DNA from: Eucommia ulmoides
Taxonomy: Eukaryota > Streptophyta > Magnoliopsida > Garryales > Eucommiaceae
Direction of reading: 5' to 3'
DNA length: 64,000 nt
Assembly (NCBI GenBank): GCA_016647705.1
Contig: CM028335.1
Location: forward strand, 2,728,001 to 2,792,000
Below, piece by piece: positions 44,270-55,271 of this stretch. The notes under the pieces are model-generated. The model searched no databases and had not been told where the DNA came from. It was given only the letters and a program-made list of their open reading frames with translations. Numbering within the stretch: the first letter of the stretch is position 1; each line of letters opens with the position of its first letter. The position numbers and the translations under genes were made by a program.

Positions 44270-45530
44270 GTTCACTCAAAAACAGATCCCCAAAACATCC
44301 AGATCGAAAAATGATTTGGGTATAAAACATTACTGTTTGAACATCTACATATATGTAAACATCCACTCAACTTTTCAGAACAAACAAATTGGCTAATTTT
44401 TTTTTTTTTTTTTTTTAAATTAGATAAGAAATTTCTAGATGTAGAGAGAAATCGAACACCCACATCTCTCTAGATCGGAACTCGATTTGAACGAATTTGG
44501 CATATTGAAGGAGGGATAGAGGTTTGGGTTTTCAGCCGTTGCATTTGAAAACCATGAATGCATATATATCTGGCTGAATCACTCAACTTTACTAAAAAAA
44601 CAAAAACAAAAACAAAATCCATGTCCGAAATTCAAGAAAGAGAGAGAGACTACAAGCAAAGTAAACAGATGATAAGAGATAAAGTAGAAGCAGAAACAAT
44701 AAAGGGAAAGAGAGCCCTGCCTGCATCCTACATGGCTAAACCAGCCAACCACGACCCATCAGCCATTATAGTCTCTCTAGATCCGGATCCAGTACTCGTA
44801 CCCATTACCCCCTCTGACCTAGAACCCGTTTTTTGACCCACTGTACTTGACCATGACATTGACCCATAATGCATCCATGGCGAAGGCGATGGTGGAGTCC
44901 ATGGCTTTGGTGTCCAAGAAGAGAGATCGTCTATCGGCGACGGCGGCTTCCATGGCGATGATGGCAAAAAATAGAAACCTAGATCTGAGAAATATAGATC
45001 TGGAACTTCCATGGCGATGGCGGCGACGACAATGTCCATGGAAATAATGGTATAACGACGGAGAGAATCGGAATGTATGGCTTGCGAATTGGAAGTTTCC
45101 GATTGTTGATGGCTCCGGCGTGCTCAAGAACGGCGACGATCTTCGTCAGAAGGGAGAGACTCACTTAGGGTTTTTAGAGAGAGAGGTTCTCTCTCATGAA
45201 TTTGAAATTATTTGTGAGTGAACGGTGGATTGTGGAGTAATTATCCCGAGAGAACACGTTAACGGTTAACGTGAATGAGAGAGAGATGAGCTTTGTTTCA
45301 AGGATATGTGTGTTTTTTTACTATCCTTTTTTGTCTTTGGAGAATAAAAAATTTAATTGGTTAAAAGTTGAAAATATTTTTTTTCTTCTAAATGCTCTCT
45401 TATTACTAAATAATAAAAATCTATTTTGTAAATTGATATTTAGAGCGGATAAGAAAAAATAAAATAAAATGAAAAATAGTAATTATGTGGTAGAATTTGA
45501 AGAGCATGTATAAATGGGGGGCTGTAGTCT
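44270..45530. other. Gene-free stretch upstream of the PPR gene
   Basis: This is the continuation of the pre-insertion locus. On the minus strand a GC-rich part (about 44860-45165) is open in places, but the longest frame starts with GTG, not ATG, and I do not recognise it. GTTAAC words reappear at 45256-45275. The sequence may be a non-autonomous element or a captured gene piece. Confidence 0.35.
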
Positions 45531-45532
45531 CT

Positions 45533-45549
45533 CTCTCTCTCTCTCTCTA
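45533..45549. repeat. (CT)n in the PPR leader
   Basis: A short CT run about 400 bp upstream of the PPR start codon, followed by AAGAAGAAGAAG. Such tracts are frequent near plant transcription starts. Confidence 0.8.
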
Positions 45550-45660
45550 CAACGAGTGGGCCACAACGGGAGTGAAGAAGAAGAAGAAGAACAAGCTATT
45601 ATCCACTGGTTTTGATTTTTCTCTCGATTAAATCAATCTACTTCTCCGCCGACGGCAGCC

Positions 45661-45693
45661 ATGCGTTCGTCTGAAAATCTCAGCTTCCGGTGA
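45661..45693 (+). CDS. Upstream ORF (10 codons) in the PPR leader
   Basis: ATG at 45661 in a good context (GCAGCCATGC) opens a frame of ten codons (MRSSENLSFR) ending in TGA at 45691-45693. A strong splice donor, GTAAGTTCC, begins at 45697. The leader therefore probably has an intron running to an AG before 45936. The uORF would lie in the first leader exon. Effect on translation is inferred only. Confidence 0.35.
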   Translation: MRSSENLSFR

Positions 45694-45935
45694 TCTGTAA
45701 GTTCCCCGTTAAATAGAGCTTCTTCTTCACCTCTTACAAGCAATTCCTTTTTTTGTATGTGTGATTTTATGCCAGTATCGACTGGATTTGTTCATACGAA
45801 GTAAAATTGAATCTGTAATGAAATTTGAATCCAATCTAGTTCTAGTTCAATCGTAAACCCTAGATTTCGATTTGGGTTTTCCTGTTTTTTCAATTTCAAG
45901 CTGTTTTGAATTGAAGCATGTCAGATGTTTGTTGA

Positions 45936-48281
45936 ATGGCCTCAATGGCTTCTTCTTCTTCTTCTTGCTTGAAATTCTTACTTCCATGGAGTCCAAACCA
46001 TCAAATTTCTCTCTCTTCTTCCTCCTCTCTCAAACCAACCACCAAATTCATCTCTCTCGCGTCAGTCCACCACCATAAACAAATCGCCAATTCATCTTCT
46101 CTGTCCGCCGTTTCTCTCTCCTCCACCACCACCTCCAATGGCCTCCCGCCGGATTTCACTCCTAAAGATCTCCTCCACCACCTCCGTCGCCAGAACGACG
46201 AAACCTCCGCCCTCCGCCTCTTCCAATGGGCCTCAAAACAACCCAATTTCAAACCTACTGTGCCGATTTACGAAGAAATCCTTCGGAAGCTTGCTGCTGC
46301 TGGAGACTTCGACTCCACAAAACAAATCATGGCCGACATGAAGGTTCACCGGTGTCAGCCACGGGAGTCCATGTTCTTCATTTTGATCGAGAACTACGCC
46401 AAATTCAACCTCTATGAAGACGCTGTAGCCGTGCTCGACACAATGGAGCGAGAATTCAAAGTAAAACCAGGCACCTTCACCTACAATCAGCTGTTGAATG
46501 TTCTTGTCGACGGCAACAAATTAAAACTCGTGGAGGAAATCCACAACAAAATGTTGAATTCAACTGTTCCTCGCGACGTCTCAACCTTCAATTCCCTGAT
46601 CAAAGCCCTCTGCAAGGCCCATCAAATCAGACCCGCCATTTTAATGATGGAGGAGATGCCAAATCTTGGCCTGAAACCAGACGAAACAACCTTCACCACC
46701 ATCATGCAGGGGTACATCGAGGAAGGAAACCTCGAAGCTGCAGTGAGAATCAAAGAACAGATGGTGGCTGCCAACTGCAAATTAACTGAAATAACTGTCA
46801 ATTTACTCACTCATGGATTTTGCAAAGAGGGTCGGATCAAAGAAGCTCTGAAATTCGTGGAGGAGATGTCTGAATCCGGGTTTCGTCCAGACAAATTCAC
46901 CTACAATACCTTAATTAATGGTCTCTGCAAAGCTGGACATGTCGATCAAGGTCTGGATTTGTTAAACATAATGCAAGAACAAGAAGAAGGGTTAGCTCCT
47001 GATATATACACTTATAACACTCTGATCGCTGGACTTTGTAACTCTGGCGAGGTGGAGGCCGCCATGGAAATGGTCGCTGAGATGATCACCAGAAAATGTT
47101 CACCCAATACTGTCACCTACAACACGATCATCAGCACACTGTGTAAAGAAAATCAAGTCGAACGAGCGACAGAGCTTGCCCGTGCCCTGACCAAGATGGG
47201 TATTTTGCCAGACGTCTGCACGTTCAACTCGTTGATCCAAGGGCTGTGCTTCACTGGAAAATTGAAACTGGCGATCGAGATTTTCGATGAAATGAAGAAC
47301 AAAGGATGCGAACCGGACGAATTCACACACAACATGTTGATTGATTGTCTTTGCTCAAAGGGGATGCTGGATCAAGCCCTTAATTTGCTAAAACAAATGG
47401 AATCGAGCGGGTGCGCTCGATCCGTCATCACATACAACACCCTCATTGACGGTCTATGCAAGAACAGAAAAATCGAGGACGCCGAAGAAGTCTTCGATCA
47501 GATGGAAATTCATGGCGTCTCGAGAAATTCCATCACGTACAACACGTTGATCGAAGGGCTATCGAAGAGCGGTCGAATGGAGGAGGCCACTCACCTCATG
47601 GATCAAATGATCATGGAGGGGTTAAAACCCGATAAATTCACATACAACACGTTTTTGGGCCATTTTTGCAGGGAGGGAAACATAAAGAAGGCGGCAGAAA
47701 TTGTTCAGGCAATGAATTCCAACGGGATTGAGCCCGATGTTTACACGTATGGAACCCTAATTCGCGGCTTATGCAAGGCGGGTCGGGTCAACGTCGCGAA
47801 AAAGCTACTCAGGACGATGGAGATAGAAGGGATGGTTCTCTCTCCTCGTGCTTATAACCCGGTGATTCAGGCGTTGTGTAGGAAGCAACAGACAAAGGAG
47901 GCGATGAGGTTGTTTAGAGAGATGGGGGAGAGAGGGGAATCGCCCGACGCGTTTTCTTACAAGGTGTTGTTTAGGGGGTTGTGTTCGGGCGGGGGGTCGA
48001 TTCACGAGGCGGTCGATTTTACGTTTGAGATGATCGAAAAGGGTTTTTTCGAGCCGGAGTTTCCGTCGTTTTATATGTTGGCGGAGGGTCTTTATAAGTT
48101 GTCGATGGAGGGGACTCTGGTGAAGCTTTTGGACAAGATCATTGAACAGGCAAGGCTGAGGGAGGACGAGGTTACAGTGATTAGGGGTTACCTTAAAAAT
48201 CGGAAATTCGAGGAGGCGGTGACGATGCTTACCGGGATTTGGAATAGCCGAAAACCGAAAAGAGATTATTTTAAGATTTGA
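45936..48281 (+). CDS. MEE40: P-class pentatricopeptide repeat protein, probable MEE40 orthologue
   Basis: One exon of 781 residues. The first ~70 residues are rich in Ser/Thr with few acidic residues (MASMASSSSSCLKFLLPW), as in a chloroplast transit peptide. About 16 tandem 35-residue PPR motifs follow from about residue 95 to the C-terminal region, with repeated signatures such as TYNTLINGLCKAG, CSPNTVTYNTIISTLCKENQ, GCEPDEFTHNMLIDCLCSKG and ITYNTLIDGLCK. From memory the sequence follows Arabidopsis At3g53700 (MEE40) closely, including LPDVCTFNSLIQGLC and SGCARSVITYNTLIDG. Loss of that gene arrests early embryos. PPR proteins bind organelle RNA, one motif per base. No E, DYW or SMR tail is present, so this is P-class. 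ATGs at 45936 and 45945 are both possible starts. Intronless structure is usual for the family. Confidence 0.93.
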   Translation: MASMASSSSSCLKFLLPWSPNHQISLSSSSSLKPTTKFISLASVHHHKQIANSSSLSAVSLSSTTTSNGLPPDFTPKDLLHHLRRQNDETSALRLFQWASKQPNFKPTVPIYEEILRKLAAAGDFDSTKQIMADMKVHRCQPRESMFFILIENYAKFNLYEDAVAVLDTMEREFKVKPGTFTYNQLLNVLVDGNKLKLVEEIHNKMLNSTVPRDVSTFNSLIKALCKAHQIRPAILMMEEMPNLGLKPDETTFTTIMQGYIEEGNLEAAVRIKEQMVAANCKLTEITVNLLTHGFCKEGRIKEALKFVEEMSESGFRPDKFTYNTLINGLCKAGHVDQGLDLLNIMQEQEEGLAPDIYTYNTLIAGLCNSGEVEAAMEMVAEMITRKCSPNTVTYNTIISTLCKENQVERATELARALTKMGILPDVCTFNSLIQGLCFTGKLKLAIEIFDEMKNKGCEPDEFTHNMLIDCLCSKGMLDQALNLLKQMESSGCARSVITYNTLIDGLCKNRKIEDAEEVFDQMEIHGVSRNSITYNTLIEGLSKSGRMEEATHLMDQMIMEGLKPDKFTYNTFLGHFCREGNIKKAAEIVQAMNSNGIEPDVYTYGTLIRGLCKAGRVNVAKKLLRTMEIEGMVLSPRAYNPVIQALCRKQQTKEAMRLFREMGERGESPDAFSYKVLFRGLCSGGGSIHEAVDFTFEMIEKGFFEPEFPSFYMLAEGLYKLSMEGTLVKLLDKIIEQARLREDEVTVIRGYLKNRKFEEAVTMLTGIWNSRKPKRDYFKI

Positions 48282-49180
48282 AAAAAAAAAATTATTATGG
48301 GAATTTGATGTTATGGGGGAGTAAGAATTTTTTGAATGTACTTAATCTTGAAGATCATATATGTTACCTCTGCATCTTCTTCTGTGTATGTTATTTTTAT
48401 TAGTTGAATTCAACTACCATTGGTTTTGAGACCTTCATTAGTTTTTAGTCAGTTAAATAGTTTTTTAATTTTTTAGTTAACGATTGAACATAGCGAGTTA
48501 ACGTTAATTAAATTGAATCTCGCGAGTTACCGTTAACTAGATGTGAAATTTGATTTTGATGTGGTGATAGTCGATGGCAGTCTGTTGACCGACGGGTGAC
48601 AGAGAAAAAAAAAAAAACTCTTATTTTGTAATTAAAAAAATTCAAGTATAAATGTTTTTTAGTTAATTTTATAAACAATAAAAAGTGTGAAACAAAAATA
48701 ATCAACTAACCCAATGCCCCGAAACATAACACGGTGTTCATGCACAAAACTCGCCCACAGATGAGAAAAAATCGAGTTGTGCTCCACCGACCAGTGGAGT
48801 CAGAATGATTGTTCACTTGTCGAGTTCGACCTCTTCGCCGAGAACTTGCAGAAAGACAAGTCGAGGTGTTTTCTATCGAAATTTGTTGAGCGTAAAAATA
48901 AGTGTTCAAATCGAGCACGTAATATAACCTAGAAGGCAATAAATACATTACTTGAAATCTTACGGGAAGAGCCATACGTATAAGCGGGATCTCTAGATTA
49001 GGGTGGATTATAAAATTGGTAAAGCATAAAGATTAGTCTTAATCCAAGGTGATTAGGGCATCATATGCCCTGTTTAGAATATGATTGGCGATGAAAGATG
49101 ACAGAGTACCCTAACAGAGAAAGATGGTCGGACTCAGTTCAGGAATACCCCCATCACTTACTATTCAAGAACAAAAGGAG
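48282..49180. other. Gene-free stretch downstream of the PPR gene
   Basis: Contains the presumed PPR 3' UTR and TTAACG words at about 48478-48535. A GC-richer block lies at 48700-48980, whose minus-strand frame (89 residues) I do not recognise. Confidence 0.4.
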
Positions 49181-49184
49181 TTAT

Positions 49185-49455
49185 TACAATTTAGGAATCC
49201 AAATTTTAACATAATAAACACCTAAATTTTAGTTTCACGAAATTAAAAATTTATGCCATGCAAATCATAAGCTACATTAATTTTTCGGAAGTCTAAAATT
49301 ACTCCAATAAAGTTACTATAATTTAAAAAAAAAATGATAATTTTTATGGTATACAGTGACTTTTGAAGTTTTGATAAAAATTTTGAATTTTTGAAAAAAA
49401 TTATTTTAGCACGGACTGTGTATGAGTAAAAATTTTAATTTGTGGATGGTTAAGA
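49185..49455. repeat. MITE family A copy
   Basis: Contains CACCTAAATTTTAGTTTCAC, TTATGGTATACAGTGACTTT and TAAAAATTTTAATTTGTGGA in family order. Diverged, but both arms are recognisable. Confidence 0.45.
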
Positions 49456-49795
49456 AAAGGGATAATTGGTGTTTAGTCCCAAATAGCGGGTGTAATATGT
49501 TGTTTGTCCCATTTAAAACATAAGTTTTGATTTAGTCCCTTAAATTAATTTTTGCTTGCGTATTAGTCTCACATATACTCACGTCTATATAATATTAGTT
49601 ACATGTAATATAAGTGTGATATTTGTTACATTTAACAAATATTTTATACACAAATTAGATACAAATAACTGCGAAAGTATAATGCATATATTAGGCCTTT
49701 CACCTTTTTTTAATTTTTGGGACTAAAACACAAGTTGCAATTGCGTATGAGATTTTTTTAAAATTAAAAGTAAAATAAGGGACTTATCACAGACA
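49455..49795. repeat. GTTACATG dispersed repeat copy
   Basis: GTTTAGTCCCAAATAGCGGG at the left and GGGACTAAAACACAAGTTGC at the right enclose ATTAGTTACATGTAATAT. It is the same layout as the 53.8-kb copy but shorter. Confidence 0.5.
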
Positions 49796-49844
49796 CACCT
49801 AAAAAATTATTATAGCGTGTAAATTATACAAGTTAAAATTTTAA

Positions 49845-50046
49845 ATTTTTTTTTTTTTTGTGTAAACCATTCGATATCCGATAATCACATTAGGTTTCAA
49901 CTAATTCCGATTGAGCCGAGTTGGACCACAAGGGCGGCAAAATTTTTCCTACCAAGTTTTAATGCAGTTGCATTCCCAAGACTTGAACCAAAGACCTTAG
50001 TTAAGTTAAAATAGCCTCTCACCAACTGATCTACGCGTTTTGTCGT
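49845..50046 (-). mobile_element. tRNA-derived SINE, complete
   Basis: On the minus strand the element starts near CGACAAAACGCGTAGATCAG. A polymerase-III A box (GTAGATCAGTTGGT, 50021-50034) is followed about 35 bp later by a B box (GGTTCAAGTCT, about 49979-49989). It ends in a poly-A tail (49846-49859 on the plus strand as T). A perfect 12-bp direct repeat TTAAAATTTTAA flanks it (49833-49844 and 50047-50058). It has inserted into a family A MITE, whose halves lie on either side. Confidence 0.88.
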
Positions 50047-50372
50047 TTAAAATTTTAATTTTCAGAACAGTAAAGAAAATTGTAATAAAAAATGATTAAT
50101 TTGTCCAAAAAAGTAGTAGTTGTTCACCATGAGCTTGTCGCCACGTCTTCCAAAATAACCGTTCTCTACTTTTCTCTCCTGTCATACCAAACCAACAATT
50201 CCCCTTCAATTTAGAGAGAGAAACACAGACAGGAGAGAGAGAAAGCAGTTTTAGTCAAAGCCTCTTCGTTCATCATTTTCATCTCCACTTTGATCAACCA
50301 ATCTACACATTCATCCTCAAGTAGTTGAGATTAGGTTCATCATTCCATCTATACAATCATATAGATACACAT

Positions 50373-50373
<1 letters not shown>

Positions 50374-50427
<54 letters not shown>
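50374..50427. repeat. (CATA)n-(TA)n tract
   Basis: ACATACATAC repeats run into an uninterrupted TA run that ends about 35 bp before the membrane-protein start codon. It probably lies in the promoter or leader. Confidence 0.9.
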
Positions 50428-50430
<3 letters not shown>

Positions 50431-50446
50431 GCAAACCCTAATCTCT

Positions 50447-50464
50447 ATGTACTCCCCAAGATGA
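50447..50464 (+). CDS. Upstream ORF whose stop overlaps the main start
   Basis: ATG at 50447 begins M-Y-S-P-R and stops at TGA 50462-50464. The main start codon is ATG 50461-50463, so the two overlap as ATGA. Whether the upstream ATG lies in the transcript is not known. Confidence 0.35.
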   Translation: MYSPR

Positions 50465-50826
50465 CACTCCAGATGTTCGACGAAATGCTTCAGAGACTCT
50501 CCTTCCGGTGGTCACTCCTCCTCTACGCCGCAACCTGGACGACCCTCTTGACATTCACTGTCGCCGTCGCCTCCTTCTCCCCGGAACTCGCCTTCGTGTC
50601 GGTCATCACCCCGGGTTCCTCTTTCTCGCGGTCGTGCCGGAGAGACGGGTCGGTGAGGGTGCCTTTGGATTTGCCGGTCGAGGTTCTATGTTTCCCGGGG
50701 CGGATGTTCCGGCGGTCCAAGATGGATATGGTGGTTCCGCCGGTTTTCGCGGCGGTTATAGTTGCGTGCTCCGCTTGCGTGGTCAAAGCTATGGCGTTGT
50801 GGGAAGTTGAGGAAGATGAACATTGA
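50461..50826 (+). CDS. Small two-helix membrane protein, plant-conserved, unknown function
   Basis: One exon of 121 residues. A first hydrophobic segment lies at about 18-42 (SLLLYAATWTTLLTFTVAVA) and a second at about 91-112 (VVPPVFAAVIVACSACVV). Between them is a loop with VITPGSSFSR, a basic CRRDGSVRVPLD and CFPGRMFRRSKMD. The C-terminus is acidic (WEVEEDEH). I recall similar uncharacterised plant transmembrane proteins with the ATWTT and SFSPE motifs, but no function. Codon use is GC-rich against an AT-rich background, which supports real coding. The ATG is the only sensible start. The N-terminal segment could be a signal anchor. Confidence 0.75.
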   Translation: MTLQMFDEMLQRLSFRWSLLLYAATWTTLLTFTVAVASFSPELAFVSVITPGSSFSRSCRRDGSVRVPLDLPVEVLCFPGRMFRRSKMDMVVPPVFAAVIVACSACVVKAMALWEVEEDEH

Positions 50827-50992
50827 TCAACAAACAAAAAAAAAAATGCAGATCAAATTAGGTAAGCCCTTAAATTTTGTTCCTTTTTTTGAAAAAAAAT
50901 CAATACTTGGGGGTATACAAGAGTATTTTTAAGGATAATTTGATGTGCATTAGCAGGGATGAAAATGTAATTTTTACAGAATGTATATGTTT

Positions 50993-51522
50993 GGGAAAAT
51001 TGCATTTGTGGTCCTTTAAGTTCACGGTGGGTATTTAAATGGCCCTTGAAGTTTTGTAGCTAACACATTTGGTCCTTTAACGTACAATTTTGTTTCAACC
51101 TGGTCCAATTAGAAAATCTGTTAGGAAAATTGGATGCATTACCATTTGTGCTGGGGCTCTGTTTGTCTTTTGAGGATCAAAACTTGTTCTTCGATTTTAT
51201 CTTTCCGTCATTCTTCCATTTTACCAGCTATAAGGTCATGTTTGTTCACTGAATCTTTTAATTCTGTGTGAGAGAGTGAATGCAAATGATAGGTAGTGAC
51301 CATATTTGCAATTATGAGAGGATATTGGATTCGAAAATGATGCATTTGTCCCCAGCTAACATAGTAGGTGACCAATTCCGTCCAATTTCCCTAACAACTT
51401 TTAGGAATGGACCAAATATAAACCGAATTGTAAGTTAAGATACCAAATGTGTTAATTATAAAACCTCAGGAACCACTTAAACACGAACTGCAAACTTAAA
51501 GGACCAAAAGTGCAATTTTCCC
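50993..51522. mobile_element. Mutator-like MITE, 530 bp, perfect 9-bp duplication
   Basis: About 150 bp at each end are inverted repeats: left GGGAAAATTGCATTTGTGGT, right (rc) GGGAAAATTGCACTTTTGGT, both followed by CCTTTAAGTT. The 9-bp direct repeat TATATGTTT flanks it (50984-50992 and 51523-51531), the duplication length of Mutator-like elements. The core is non-coding. Confidence 0.9.
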
Positions 51523-53125
51523 TATATGTTTATATCAACTCGATGTGTTGGATCAATTAATGACAATAAAATAAATTATAATTTTTTTAAGCGGGTTAGC
51601 AAGCAATCTTTTGTGATTATTTAGTCAGATCTGACTTGTCCATACAATCATACTTGATATATAACTTCTTAAAAAATAACGGTTTAAAATCACGTTGTTA
51701 CACATTTTTTTTTATGATCTAATTATATATTCAGATTCGATTGTAAAAATAATATCACATTTATTTATTTTTCATCACTTTTCAAAATTCGAATTTTCGT
51801 ATTTTTTTAAATTCGTATTGAATTAATCATGATATTTCAACAAAATTTTATAAATCTATTGTTATTGTAATTTTTTTTTAATGTAATTAAATAAAAAAAT
51901 TACTAAAAATAAATAAATTGAACAATGACGTATATTGTTGAATTCAATATGGTATTCATTATTGTGTTTTGAAGCCGATGATATTATGTTCACCATTGTT
52001 CAATCGAATTTTCACCATTGTCACTTCTTTTGGTTCGGAATTGAAATTAGGAGTAAACGATAATTACAAAGTTGCAAGATATTTTGGTCAATTGGTTCTT
52101 CTAATGGGACCATTTGGTCATTTTTCTTAAAAAGAAACATAAAACTAAGGACTGTTTGGTTGTTCTTCAATTTGCAAATTGGTCTATTAAATTAAATAAT
52201 TATTTTTATGATAGTTAAAATATGATTTTGTTGTGTAATTAAAGCGTAAATAAGATATCTCGTAAATATATACAAATCGATTCAAATATCTAAATATCTC
52301 AAGGTTTGTAATCTGGTGGATATATATCTAGTCTCATTTGTAGAAGATCTATTCAACTCCCTCCGCCAACATATATATATATATATATATATAAAAGAAA
52401 AAAATCAAATACCTAAATAAGATAATTTAGACAGCCTAAGTCAATTCCAAAATTGTACTTTACAAATTTATCCTATAATTTGTTTTCTACTTGTATTGCC
52501 CCAAAAAACAAACGTAAGACAGCGTTTGGGAACACGGAATTGGAAATTTCAAACTGAAAAAATGTAAAAATTTTGAATTTTTTGGTAAAACATTTTACGA
52601 AGTTAAAATTTTAACCTATGTAATCTGTGTTCCAAGTTATAGTAATTTTTTGAAAAATCCAATAATTATGTTAAAAGTCCAAAGTTACTGTACGTCTTAA
52701 AAATAACTACAATTTTTTACATAAAAAAATTACAGTAACTTTTATGTATTGCAGTAATTTTGAAATTCTGAAAAAAAATTACTGTAATGCGTGAACTGTA
52801 TGATCTAAAATATAAATTTCGCGGACTCTTCATCAAAACTCATAATTTTTACATGTTTTCATTTTTAATTCCAATTTTTAGGCTCTAATTTTGTGCTACT
52901 TAAAATTATAGACTATAAAAAACTAAAACTTTTTAAACTTTAAAAAAAAATACAAAATTGAAGATAAACCAAACTACAAACCCAAATTCACGAAATTAAA
53001 TTTTTAACAAACCAGACACGTGCGCACGCCAAAAAAACAAAAAACAAAAAAACAAATTGCGGATAGCTTTTCTAACAGTCAAACCAAATTATTTATTTTA
53101 CAGGATTATGTAAGATTTTTTTTTT
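51523..53125. other. AT-rich gene-free stretch
   Basis: No gene is seen. It holds a (TA)n at about 52371-52394 and a family A MITE at about 52600-52845. Confidence 0.5.
52600..52845. repeat. MITE family A copy
   Basis: AAGTTAAAATTTTAACCTAT at the left, TTAAAAGTCCAAAGTTACTG and ACAGTAACTTTTATG in the core, and AATTTCGCGGACTCTTCATC at the right. Confidence 0.55.
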
Positions 53126-55234
53126 TTAATTGATTTGAGAATTCTCAATCAATTTGTTGCTGAAATCCCATAATTTTTTTCCCAAGGCCTCATCTGTAGC
53201 AAATATGCTAGGCATATACTCGTTGCAGTCCACAAAGTACTTTCCCCTTGCCCCTTTTACCTTCGGGTGAAGAGCAACGTAGCACGTCGTGGCTGCTCCC
53301 TGCGCCAATAATAACAACAACAACTAAGTCTTTGTCCCACTTATGTAGGATCGACTACATGAATCCATTTATTAAAAATTGTCGCATTTTATTATGTTAA
53401 GATTTGGGTTGCGTTTTGTTCCCAAATTTCTAATTTTTTAAAAAATCGCAATTTAGGGTGTCTAAACTGTCTGTCAAACAGAGACAATGTCGAATCTCTT
53501 TTAAGGTGATCTCTAAGGTAGGGTTTGGTGACGCATAATTGGAGTCTCGGAATTCGAAATGAACGCATGTAATTTTTTTTTTTTTTAAAATGCGTTCATT
53601 TCAAATTTTGATTTTGAAATTTCAATTTCACGAAACCAAACGCTGCCTAAGAAACAATAAAAAAATTATAGTGAATTGGATTGATTTTAATTTACCTGAG
53701 GGATGTTCTTCCAGAAAAAATAAGTCAAAAGCCTTAATACTCCTGCAAAATTAAAATTAAAAAAAAAATAAAAATAAAATAAATAAATAACTCTGTTCTT
53801 GGTATTTAATTTAGGAATAATTGGTCATTAGTCCCAAATAACAGATGTAATTTAAAAAAAATTCCGTTTAAGACATAAGTTTTGATTTAGTCCCTTAAGT
53901 TGGATTTTGCTTGTGTTTTAGTCCCACATGTGCAGACATTGTAGAAGGAACTTTTGTGAGTAAATTCTTATTATAGTGAATATTAGTTATAATTTAATAA
54001 TTAACATATATTACATATATATGTGTAATTTTAGTTACTTACACGTTACAAATTACATGTATTTGTGTTTGTGTAATATTTGTGACATTTAACAAATATT
54101 ACACACATAAATTAGTTTGATATTAGTTACATGTATTTGTGTAATATTTATTACATCTAATAAATTTTTACACATAAATTAATTATATGTTATAAAATAT
54201 AGTAATATTAGTTACATCTAACAAAATTTTACACATAAATTAGTTACATGTAATTGTGTTCGTGCATTGCGTTTCCGCTTTTTTTAATAGGCGGGACTAA
54301 AACACAAATTGTTTCTGTTTCTGGAATTTTTTTAAAATTAAGGACAGACTATAGAACTTGCTACCGAGTGACCCTTTAATTTAATAGTACTTACTCATCA
54401 GAAGAACAGAATGTCTCATGAGATTTGTCATTATTAATCCCGGATGAACAGAGTTTGCTGTAATATTGGCTCCCTCTTCCTGTATTTTTCATGTTTTTTT
54501 ATTTTATTTTTAAAAATAAGTATTTATATTTAATTAACTCTAAATAATAATAATAATAAAGGACTATATAATAAAAATCCCAATAATAAATTACCCGCAA
54601 ACGTCGAGAGAGTTCATTGGCGTGCAGTAAGTTCGCTAATTTGGACTGTCCGTACGCTTTCTTGTCTGAATAGCTGATTTGAAGGCGGCGAAACAGAAAC
54701 AAAAACAAAACTCGGATTTTTTAGGGTTTGTTTGGCTTAGTTTTCGAAAACAGTTTCTAGAGTTTTTTAAAATTTGAGTAAAAAATAATATTTATTAATA
54801 ATTTGTTAAATTTAAAAAAAAAATAAAAATAACTTGATTAATTGAAATATGTTTGTTGGGTGAATGAACGAAAATTTGTATATAATTTAAAGATAATTTT
54901 TTTTTTTTTTTGTCATCGCCCTAAATTTTACAATTCACTATTTAATCAAGTACAATAATTTTTTGAAAAATTTATAATTCTATCAAAAGTTCAAAATCAC
55001 TGCACATAAAAAAAATTACTGCAATTTTTATGTGAAAAAATTATAAAGACTTTTATTTAACATAATAATTCCAAAATTTTAAAAAAATTATCGTATTGCG
55101 TGAACTGCATGAGCAAAATCTTTAAATTTATAGATGGTACACTAAGAACCCAAAAAAATAATAATAATAACAATATTAAAAATGAGTGATGTGATAAATT
55201 AAGTATTGAAAAAATTATTTTGTTTGTATAATAT

Positions 55235-55271
<37 letters not shown>

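Noticed and set aside
44728-45164. Short minus-strand protein starting near 45164
   Set aside because: The frame begins with GTG, lacks a supporting ATG, and resembles no family I know.
46001-48005. Minus-strand and shifted frames across the PPR gene
   Set aside because: Shadow frames of the 781-residue PPR coding sequence.
49845-50046. A true tRNA gene on the minus strand
   Set aside because: A and B boxes are present, but there is no cloverleaf acceptor end; a poly-A tail and a 12-bp target duplication show a SINE.
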